In this document: positions 1 to 6,273 of the stretch, in pieces
Position numbering within the stretch: the first letter of the stretch is position 1
Layout of the letters: each line of letters begins with the position of its first letter
Origin: Betaproteobacteria bacterium SCN2
Lineage (GTDB): Bacteria; Pseudomonadota; Gammaproteobacteria; Burkholderiales; Thiobacillaceae
NCBI GenBank assembly: GCA_008923285.1
Contig: WBSG01000016.1
Span: 1 to 48,245, forward strand
Length of the DNA stretch: 48,245 nucleotides
Direction of reading: 5' to 3'
Program-made: the position numbers and the translations under genes
Notes under the pieces: generated by a model
What the model was told of the DNA's origin: nothing
Seen by the model: only the letters and a program-made list of their open reading frames with translations
Databases searched by the model: none

Positions 1-30
1 TCCAACTCGATCAGGCAGGCAACCAAGATA

Positions 31-65
31 CCCACACCTATCGGCTGTTAAGTTTTTAAAGAGCA
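31..65 (-). promoter_or_regulatory. rRNA operon leader: boxA antiterminator and GTGTGGG element
   Basis: Read on the minus strand, 65-53 is TGCTCTTTAAAAA, close to the boxA antitermination consensus TGCTCTTTAACAA. It is followed at 37-31 by GTGTGGG. The same order (boxA, a short CAG-containing stretch, GTGTGGG) occurs in the E. coli 16S rRNA leader. I infer that a 16S rRNA gene starts shortly beyond the left edge on the minus strand; the rRNA itself is not visible. Confidence 0.65.
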
Positions 66-85
66 ATGCGCTTGCGCGACTTTAT

Positions 86-171
<86 letters not shown>

Positions 172-185
172 TCCGAAGAAGCGAG

Positions 186-215
186 ACTATAGCAAGGATT
201 CTGAAACCGTGTCAA
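186..215 (-). promoter_or_regulatory. Sigma-70 promoter of tRNA-fMet / rRNA leader
   Basis: On the minus strand TTGACA (215-210) is followed after 18 bases by TATAGT (191-186), 15 bases before the tRNA 5' end at 171. The -35 is a perfect consensus and the -10 is close to it. It would drive the tRNA and possibly the rRNA leader beyond it. Confidence 0.8.
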
Positions 216-311
216 CAAAATGCGCTGTCAATTTCTCCGGCTTGCTGTCCGAGCCTGGATACCCGAATAATCCGCACTAGATTGACAGCCCGTTTTAGCC
301 TGAGGTTCCAA

Positions 312-1499
312 ATGTTTCCAGCCTTCACTCTCGCCCGCCTTCCCCGCATCATCTTCGGTCACGGGGTACGCACTCAACTGCCGGCGCTCGCCTCAATCCA
401 CGGCAGGCGAACCCTCCTGGTTATGGGGGCCAAGCATTTCCAGTCTAGCCTGTACTGGGCGGAAATACAGGCCGGCCTCAAGACGACGGGCATTACTTGG
501 GAAGTACTAGTTGTCGACAGCGAGCCTTCGCCGAACCTCGTCGACGAAGCAGTGCGTGCATATCGCAAGGCGAACTTTGGCAGCGTAATCGGCCTGGGAG
601 GCGGCAGCGCGCTGGATGCGGCCAAGGCCATTGCAGGCCTGCTGAAACCGGGCAACTCGGTCATGGACCATCTGGAGGGCGTGGGGCCGGAACTGCCTTA
701 TCAGGGTCCCGCCACTCCCTTCATCGCTGTGCCCACCACCGCCGGAACCGGTTCCGAAGCCACCAAGAACGCGGTGCTGTCAAAACACGGTCCGGAAGGC
801 TTCAAGAAATCCTTCCGCGACGAGAAGCTGGTCGCCGAAGTCGCCCTGGTCGATCCGGATCTCTTGGCCACCTGTCCGCCGCATATCATCGCCGCCAACG
901 GCATGGATGCCTTCACACAACTGCTCGAATCTTACGTTTCCAGCAGGGCCAACCGCTTTACCGATGCGCTCGCCTGGTCGGGCATGAAGGCCGCGCGCAA
1001 CTCGCTGCTCGACTGGTACGGCAATGGTGCGGAAGCGCGCGAAGCCCAGGCCGGCATGGCCTATGCTGCCCTGCTTTCCGGCATCACACTGGCCCAAGCG
1101 GGACTCGGCTCGGTGCATGGCCTGGCCTCTCCGCTCGGCGCCTTCTTCCCGATCCCGCACGGCGTGGTGTGCGGCACGCTGGTCGCAGAAGCCACCGCCA
1201 CGAACATCCGGGTGATGCAGGCACGCGACGAAAATCCCGAAGCCCTCCTCAAATATGCCCAAGCCGGCCGCTTGCTGGCGCGGAACACACATCTGTCCGA
1301 CAAGGAGGCGCTCGAACAACTGGTCGAGATTCTTCGCCAGTGGACTGAGCGGATGCAGCTGCCAAAACTGTCCGTTTTCGGCGTCATGCCTGCGGACATC
1401 CCCAGGATCACCCGCAATAGTCGCGGCAGCAGCATGAAAACCAACCCTGTTCTGCTGAGCGACGGGGAAATCACGGAAATCCTGGCAAAACGGATTTAG
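312..1499 (+). CDS. Iron-type alcohol dehydrogenase family protein
   Basis: 395 residues, the usual length for group III (iron-containing) alcohol dehydrogenases, which interconvert alcohols and aldehydes or ketones with NAD(P). Visible family motifs are GLGGGSALDAAKA (nucleotide binding), PTTAGTGSEAT, NGMDAFTQLLESY, GSVHGLASP and IPHGVVCG. The Asp of GMDAF and the His of SVHG and IPHG match metal ligands of the FucO type. The ligand normally supplied by the His four residues after the Asp is Gln here, as in one known branch of the family, so the metal is uncertain. The open frame extends back into the tRNA gene. I chose ATG 312 because TGAGG lies 6 bases before it and family homology begins there. 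The substrate cannot be told. Confidence 0.9.
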   Translation: MFPAFTLARLPRIIFGHGVRTQLPALASIHGRRTLLVMGAKHFQSSLYWAEIQAGLKTTGITWEVLVVDSEPSPNLVDEAVRAYRKANFGSVIGLGGGSALDAAKAIAGLLKPGNSVMDHLEGVGPELPYQGPATPFIAVPTTAGTGSEATKNAVLSKHGPEGFKKSFRDEKLVAEVALVDPDLLATCPPHIIAANGMDAFTQLLESYVSSRANRFTDALAWSGMKAARNSLLDWYGNGAEAREAQAGMAYAALLSGITLAQAGLGSVHGLASPLGAFFPIPHGVVCGTLVAEATATNIRVMQARDENPEALLKYAQAGRLLARNTHLSDKEALEQLVEILRQWTERMQLPKLSVFGVMPADIPRITRNSRGSSMKTNPVLLSDGEITEILAKRI

Positions 1500-1557
1500 C
1501 CCTAAGGCTTGCCCGATACCGTCCGATATAGGCAGTACAAACGGACTGGAGCAGGCA

Positions 1558-2136
1558 ATGAACGGCGCGGCCTTGATTTTTCTCGCGATTCTTTCGGTAA
1601 TCATCATTTATGCGATCTTCACCTACAACCGGCTGGTCGGACTCAAACACGGTGTGGCCAAGGCGTGGTCGAATATTGACGTCCTGCTGAAACAGCGTCA
1701 CGACGAGTTGCCCAAACTGGTCGAAGCCTGCCGCCAGTACATGAAATTCGAGCAGGACACCCTGGAAAAGGTCATGCAGGCACGCAACCGCGTGTCACGG
1801 GCACGCGAGACTCAGGACATCAAGGCGCTGGGCGAAGCCGAAGGTATGCTGCGCATGGGGCTCGAACATTTGTTCGCCGTAGCAGAAGCCTATCCCGAGC
1901 TCAAGGCCAGCGAGACCTTCGGCCATCTCCAGACACGAATTACCGGCCTGGAGGAAGCCATCGCCGACCGCCGCGAGTTCTACAATGACAGCGTGAATCT
2001 GAACAACGTCGCGATCGAACGCTTTCCCGATGTCATCATTGCCCAGTTGACCGGGTTTGGCGCTTACAGGCTGCTGAAATTCACCTCACGCGAAACCGCC
2101 GACGTCAACATTGCGACGCTGTTCAAGAGGCAATAG
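1558..2136 (+). CDS. lemA: LemA family membrane protein
   Basis: 192 residues, a typical LemA length. An N-terminal transmembrane helix (about residues 5-22) is followed by the conserved stretch YNRLVGLKHGVAKAWSNIDV and a long helical cytoplasmic part. The biochemical role of LemA proteins is poorly known. A GGAGCAGG ribosome site precedes the ATG. The gene ends 3 bases before the next one, which encodes a GIDE-type membrane protein; that pairing is common in betaproteobacteria and suggests a shared membrane function. Confidence 0.92.
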   Translation: MNGAALIFLAILSVIIIYAIFTYNRLVGLKHGVAKAWSNIDVLLKQRHDELPKLVEACRQYMKFEQDTLEKVMQARNRVSRARETQDIKALGEAEGMLRMGLEHLFAVAEAYPELKASETFGHLQTRITGLEEAIADRREFYNDSVNLNNVAIERFPDVIIAQLTGFGAYRLLKFTSRETADVNIATLFKRQ

Positions 2137-2139
2137 CCC

Positions 2140-3021
2140 ATGCTCGCCGACTGGCGACATGCATACGCCAACACTGCACTGACTGGCGGCAATCTCGCGT
2201 TTTTGCTCATCGCTTTGAAGTCCCCAACCCCCGCAGGTGTGGGAATTTCTGCAGGGCTTGTCGGCATCACCAGCCTGTACGCTTGGTATGTGAACCTGCG
2301 CCGCTTCAGTGCCGTCGCCGACACCCCGACCGCGCGCATTTCGTCGGCGCCGCAAGGCTATGTGGAAATTGTCGGCAAGGGCGTACACACTGAAGGAAGC
2401 CAGTTGATCAGCCCGACTTCCGGGCTGCCGTGCCTCTGGTATCGTTTCATCGTCGAGAAAAAGCACGGCAACAAATGGCGGCGGGTGGGCGGAGGGGTTT
2501 CCACCGAGCCTTTCGGCATCGACGACGGGACAGGCGAAGCACTGGTAGAACCGGACCAGGCCGAGATCATCACATCCAGGAAGCAGGTGACAACCAGGGG
2601 CCAACATCGCCATACGGAATGGAATCTGATCGAGGGTGAGACCTTGTATGTGCTGGGCGAACATGCCACGATCGGCGGCGCCAACGCGGTTCTGGATTTA
2701 CGTCAGGATGTCTCCGCACTGCTGTCCGCCTGGAAGCGTGACTGGCCTGCCCTCGTACAGCGCTTCGACCTGAATGGCGACGGCGGCATCAGCCTCGATG
2801 AATGGGAGCGCGCACGCGAGGCAGCCCTGGAAAATGTCACCAGACAGCATCAGGAAACACGTCTCGAACCCGGCATGCATCTGCTCAGGAAGCCGCCTGG
2901 GCGGCTTTATCTCATCGCCAACCGCACGCCAAGGCACCTTGCCTCCCGCTATCGTTTCTGGGCATGGACGCATCTTGGCTTGGTCGCTGCGGCCTGCCTT
3001 GCGCTTGCGGGCTTGCTGTAG
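2140..3021 (+). CDS. GIDE-type membrane protein with EF-hand loop
   Basis: 293 residues. Hydrophobic segments lie near residues 15-50 and at the very C-terminus (about 270-293), bracketing a soluble region that resembles the GIDE domain of the MULAN/E3 family (PCLWYRFIVEK, then a T-R-G-x-x-x-x-T-E-W-N-like stretch). No RING domain is present, so it is not a ubiquitin ligase. Near residues 210-222 the sequence DLNGDGGISLDEWE matches a 12-residue EF-hand calcium loop with Asp/Asn at positions 1, 3 and 5 and Glu at 12. It is translationally close to lemA. I infer a Ca2+-responsive partner of LemA; this is untested. Confidence 0.75.
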   Translation: MLADWRHAYANTALTGGNLAFLLIALKSPTPAGVGISAGLVGITSLYAWYVNLRRFSAVADTPTARISSAPQGYVEIVGKGVHTEGSQLISPTSGLPCLWYRFIVEKKHGNKWRRVGGGVSTEPFGIDDGTGEALVEPDQAEIITSRKQVTTRGQHRHTEWNLIEGETLYVLGEHATIGGANAVLDLRQDVSALLSAWKRDWPALVQRFDLNGDGGISLDEWERAREAALENVTRQHQETRLEPGMHLLRKPPGRLYLIANRTPRHLASRYRFWAWTHLGLVAAACLALAGLL

Positions 3022-3078
3022 AATTTACTTACGCATTGCTGCGTTAGTTTCTATAGTGCATGTAAGGAGGCTAGCAGT

Positions 3079-3363
3079 ATGAGTTCTCAAACCATCCCGG
3101 AAACCCCGCCCGAATACGACCGTACACGCATTATCGAAAGGCCTGATGGCTTTTACTGGGTGGACAAGGAAACCGACGCCGAGTATGGGCCGTTCGAAAC
3201 GCTTATTGCCGCGGTCGAAGACATGGAATACAAGGCCGACAGCGATTACGAGCCTGCCGAATCCTTGCAGGAGGCGGAAGACGAACTGGGCATTTCCGAC
3301 TGGATCGATCCGGACACCGGGCTACCCGCCGAGGACTCCTTCACCCACCTCAGCGATCAGTAG
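3079..3363 (+). CDS. Small acidic hypothetical protein
   Basis: 94 residues, strongly acidic, with many Glu/Asp and a C-terminal half like a flexible linker. No signal peptide or membrane segment is seen. A very good ribosome site (AAGGAGG) lies shortly before the ATG, which supports real translation. The N-terminal part (residues 17-45, with GFYWVDKETDAEYGPF) looks like a small beta-rich fold. I do not recognise a family. It follows the GIDE gene in the same direction and may be co-transcribed. Confidence 0.75.
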   Translation: MSSQTIPETPPEYDRTRIIERPDGFYWVDKETDAEYGPFETLIAAVEDMEYKADSDYEPAESLQEAEDELGISDWIDPDTGLPAEDSFTHLSDQ

Positions 3364-3392
3364 GTTTCACACAGGCCGGCAGCCGCCGATTC

Positions 3393-4469
3393 CTAGCGGG
3401 CGAGCCCTCTCTCGTACCAGGCTTTACTGCGGTTTACGAGCTTGACCACCAGCAACATCACCGGCACCTCGATCAGCACGCCGACCACGGTGGCCAGCGC
3501 CGCGCCGGACTGGAAGCCAAACAGGGCGATAGCCGCAGCAACCGCCAGTTCGAAAAAGTTGGACGCCCCGATCAGGGCCGAAGGGCAGGCGACGCTATGT
3601 TGCTCTCCTACACGTCTGTTAAGCCAGTACGCCAGTGCGGAATTGAAGAACACCTGAATCAGGATGGGCACTGCCAGCAGCGCGATAATCAGCGGCTGCG
3701 CAATGATCTGCTCGCCCTGGAAGGCAAACAGCAGCACCAAAGTGGCCAGTAGCGCCAGGATGGACAAGTGCCCAAGGGTAGCGAGCGTGGCATCGAGGGC
3801 GGCCTGCCCGCGTTTCAGCAATGCCCTGCGCCAGACCTGCGCCAGCACAACCGGTATTACGATATACAGCACCACCGAAACGAACAGCGTATCCCACGGC
3901 ACCACGATGGCAGAAAGCCCGAGCAGCAGGCCAACGACTGGGGCAAAGGCGAAGATCATGATGGTATCGTTCAGCGCCACCTGTGACAGGGTGAAATACG
4001 GATCACCGCCGGTGAGTCGGCTCCACACGAACACCATCGCCGTGCAGGGTGCGGCCGCCAGCAGGATCAGCCCGGCGACGTAACTGTCGAGCTGCTCTGC
4101 CGGCAGCCAGGGAGCGAACAAATGGCGAATGAAGAGCCAGGCTAGCAGCGCCATGGAAAACGGCTTTACCGCCCAGTTCACGAACAGGGTGACACCGATC
4201 CCCTTCCAATGCGATTTCACTTGGCTTAACGCACCGAAGTCGATCTTCATCAGCATGGGAATGATCATCACCCAGATCAGCAAGCCGACCGGAAGATTCA
4301 CTTTCGCCACTTCCATGTGCCCCAGCGCCTGAAACGGCGCCGGCAGCAACTGGCCGAGCATGATCCCCACGACTATGCACAGGGCCACCCACAAGCTGAG
4401 CCAGCGTTCGAACACGCTCATGGGTGCGCCGGCAGCCGCTTTCGCCGTCACTTCACATTGTGCACTCAT
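3393..4469 (-). CDS. acr3: Arsenite efflux transporter Acr3
   Basis: 358 residues with about ten hydrophobic segments, as in the Acr3/BART family of As(III) permeases. The conserved AAPCTAMVFVWS stretch carries the Cys required for arsenite transport (Cys142 here). It is the last gene of the arsenic operon: its ATG overlaps the stop of arsC1 by 4 bases (ATGA), indicating translational coupling. It extrudes the arsenite made by the two reductases encoded upstream. Confidence 0.95.
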   Translation of the reverse strand: MSAQCEVTAKAAAGAPMSVFERWLSLWVALCIVVGIMLGQLLPAPFQALGHMEVAKVNLPVGLLIWVMIIPMLMKIDFGALSQVKSHWKGIGVTLFVNWAVKPFSMALLAWLFIRHLFAPWLPAEQLDSYVAGLILLAAAPCTAMVFVWSRLTGGDPYFTLSQVALNDTIMIFAFAPVVGLLLGLSAIVVPWDTLFVSVVLYIVIPVVLAQVWRRALLKRGQAALDATLATLGHLSILALLATLVLLFAFQGEQIIAQPLIIALLAVPILIQVFFNSALAYWLNRRVGEQHSVACPSALIGASNFFELAVAAAIALFGFQSGAALATVVGVLIEVPVMLLVVKLVNRSKAWYERGLAR

Positions 4470-4963
4470 GGCATCTTTCCGATTTCCTGCATGGATTGCT
4501 GCAGTTTTATTCGATCGAGCTTGTCGAAAGGCAGGCTGACGAACACGGAGATGCGCCGCTGCAACTGATTCATGGCGTCATGAAAGGCATGACGCTTGTC
4601 GGCATCGTTCCCTTCCACAACCGCCGGATCGGGAATACCCCAGTGGGCAGTCATCGGCTGCCCAGGCCACACCGGGCAGACTTCGCCCGCCGCTCTGTCG
4701 CATACCGTGATGACGAAGTCGAACCGGGGCGCTTCGGGCCGAGAGAACTCGTCCCATGGCTTGCTGCGCAGCCCTTCTGTAGGGAAGTTGTGCTTCTCGA
4801 GCAGTTCCATGGCATACGGATTCACTGCCCCCGCCGGATGGCTGCCCGCGCTATAGGCTCGGAAGCTCCCATTTCCGGCATTGTTCAACAGCGCCTCGGC
4901 AAGAATAGAACGCGCCGAATTGCCGGTGCACAAGAAAAGCACGTTGTATCGTGTATCGTCCAT
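4466..4963 (-). CDS. arsC: Arsenate reductase ArsC, low-molecular-weight phosphatase type (copy 1)
   Basis: 165 residues. The P-loop CTGNSARS near the N-terminus gives nucleophile Cys12. Further Cys at 88 and 96 fit the disulfide relay of the LMW-PTPase-type arsenate reductases, and DP near residue 112 supplies the general acid. It reduces arsenate to arsenite, with thioredoxin or glutathione/glutaredoxin as likely electron donor. It sits between arsC2 and acr3 in the operon. The C-terminal tail after about residue 140 is longer than in copy 2. Confidence 0.9.
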   Translation of the reverse strand: MDDTRYNVLFLCTGNSARSILAEALLNNAGNGSFRAYSAGSHPAGAVNPYAMELLEKHNFPTEGLRSKPWDEFSRPEAPRFDFVITVCDRAAGEVCPVWPGQPMTAHWGIPDPAVVEGNDADKRHAFHDAMNQLQRRISVFVSLPFDKLDRIKLQQSMQEIGKMP

Positions 4964-4998
4964 GTGTTCCCCTGTCGCTGCAAGTCCGTCTTCCCGGC

Positions 4999-5409
4999 TC
5001 AGATTCCAAGGTTTTCGCGCACAGCCGCAACCAGGCGGCTGCGGATGTCATCGCGCACGGCGATGAAGCTCTCCAGAGGTTCGCCGTGCGGATCATGGAA
5101 TGGCAAATGGATGCTGGGAACCGGCTTGGGGAAGATGGGGCAGCTCTCCTTGGCGTTGTCGCATACCGTCACCACCAGGTCGATGTCCTCGTGCATCACG
5201 GCATCGACATCCTTGGGGTAAAGACCCTCGGTTGCCAGGCCAGCGAGCTTCAGCGCCTCGATGGCACCAGCCGCCACCTTGGGCTGCGGCCTGGTGCCGG
5301 CGGAAAGCGCACGCACCTGGCCGGCAAGATCGTGATTGAGCAGCACCTCGGCCATCTGCGAGCGGCAAGAATTGCCGGTGCACAGGACCAACACGGTTTT
5401 TTGCGCCAT
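4999..5409 (-). CDS. arsC: Arsenate reductase ArsC, thioredoxin-coupled type (copy 2)
   Basis: 136 residues, the standard size of the S. aureus pI258 ArsC family. The P-loop CTGNSCRSQ has Cys10 and an extra Cys15; Cys83 and Cys90 are in the positions of the redox relay, and HDPHG supplies Asp106. It differs clearly from the neighbouring copy 1 in sequence and length, so the two are paralogous subfamilies rather than a recent duplication. It is co-directional in the ars operon, 11 bases after arsI. Confidence 0.9.
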   Translation of the reverse strand: MAQKTVLVLCTGNSCRSQMAEVLLNHDLAGQVRALSAGTRPQPKVAAGAIEALKLAGLATEGLYPKDVDAVMHEDIDLVVTVCDNAKESCPIFPKPVPSIHLPFHDPHGEPLESFIAVRDDIRSRLVAAVRENLGI

Positions 5410-5420
5410 AGATTTCCGCC

Positions 5421-5888
5421 TTATTTGCAGTTCGAGAAATTTTGCTTGAGTTGCGCCAGCGAAACCTGCGCCGGCATGGGCGCGCAGCAGGCACTGCCTT
5501 CTGCGTTATTTTCCGCACCGAATACCGGCACGCGGCCCAGTGTGTGGAAGCTCTCCCAGGCAATGCCCGCCGGATCCATGGTCCAGTACTTGTCTGATTC
5601 CGCGTAGCAGCAGGCGGTGCCCTTCTGCTCCAGCACCGGGCCTGCCGCTGCCTCCACCCGCTTGTGCAGCACCTCCAGTTCGCTTTCGCTGTCGGCCTGG
5701 AAGCCTAGGTGATCAAGCCCGGTCTTGCCTGCGCGCGTGGAAATGGCAAAGTTGATGCGCGGTTCTTCCAGCATCCACTTCGCATAATCGGCTTCCACCA
5801 CCGCAGGCTCCGCATCGAACAGCCTGGAATAGAAGACCACCGCAGACGGAATGTCGGCAACTCCAACATGGACATGAAATCTTTTCAT
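5421..5888 (-). CDS. arsI: ArsI/CadI-family VOC protein (putative C-As lyase)
   Basis: 155 residues of the vicinal-oxygen-chelate fold. Starting at ATG 5888, the metal triad of ArsI C-As lyases is reproduced: His5, His60 and Glu112. The vicinal pair Cys93-Cys94 (GTACCYA) is in the place of the trivalent-arsenical binding Cys96-Cys97. Known ArsI enzymes demethylate methylarsenite with Fe(II) and O2. AGGAG 7 bases before ATG 5888, and an ATGA overlap with arsR, favour this start over an upstream one. The C-terminus adds a second Cys pair (GSACCAP) and a terminal Cys. CadI-like cadmium binding remains an alternative. Confidence 0.85.
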   Translation of the reverse strand: MKRFHVHVGVADIPSAVVFYSRLFDAEPAVVEADYAKWMLEEPRINFAISTRAGKTGLDHLGFQADSESELEVLHKRVEAAAGPVLEQKGTACCYAESDKYWTMDPAGIAWESFHTLGRVPVFGAENNAEGSACCAPMPAQVSLAQLKQNFSNCK

Positions 5889-6214
5889 CGTTTTGCTCCT
5901 GGTTTGCATTTATTCGCCGGCATACAGCTTTCGCCCTGACAACAGTTCTCCGTCAGGTAGGCCAGCAGTTCGTTCATGGCCGTGTAATTGGCCTGGTAAT
6001 AGATGAATCTGCCCTCATGGCGGCTTGTCACCAGCCCGGCATTGGCCAGTTCCTTGAGATGGAAGGACAGCGTCGGTGCAGGGATCTGCATCGCGCTATT
6101 GACTTCTCCGACTGATAGTCCCGCCGCACCGGCCTGAACCAGCTGGCGAAAAATGCCCAGGCGGGTTTCGTGCGCCAAGGAGGACAGGGACTTGACCGCT
6201 TCGAATATTTCCAT
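5885..6214 (-). CDS. arsR: ArsR-family arsenite-responsive repressor
   Basis: 109 residues with a winged helix-turn-helix (about residues 33-75; recognition region PAPTLSFHLKELANAGL). The classical helix-3 CVCDL site is absent. Instead the Cys cluster is C-terminal (Cys91, Cys92, Cys97, Cys103), resembling the Acidithiobacillus ferrooxidans ArsR type, where C-terminal Cys bind As(III). It is first in the operon and overlaps arsI by 4 bases. An inverted repeat containing its own start codon and -10 region is the likely operator. No ribosome site is seen, suggesting a nearly leaderless message. Confidence 0.92.
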   Translation of the reverse strand: MEIFEAVKSLSSLAHETRLGIFRQLVQAGAAGLSVGEVNSAMQIPAPTLSFHLKELANAGLVTSRHEGRFIYYQANYTAMNELLAYLTENCCQGESCMPANKCKPGAKR

Positions 6215-6251
6215 AGTTTTATAATTATGGAAATAAAAATTGCGCTGTCAA
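6208..6251 (-). promoter_or_regulatory. ars operon promoter and operator-like inverted repeat
   Basis: On the minus strand TTGACA (6251-6246) is followed after 16 bases by CATAAT (6229-6224). Inverted arms TTTCCATA and TATGGAAA (6226-6233 and 6208-6215, 10-base spacer) cover the -10 element and the arsR start codon (6214). Binding of ArsR there would block polymerase. Transcription would start about 0-5 bases before the ATG. Confidence 0.7.
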
Positions 6252-6273
6252 GCACTTTGTTGTGGCAGCCGGC

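Noticed and set aside
3031-3057. Promoter before the small acidic protein (TATAGT at 3052)
   Set aside because: The start site would fall inside the ribosome site and no properly spaced -35 exists.
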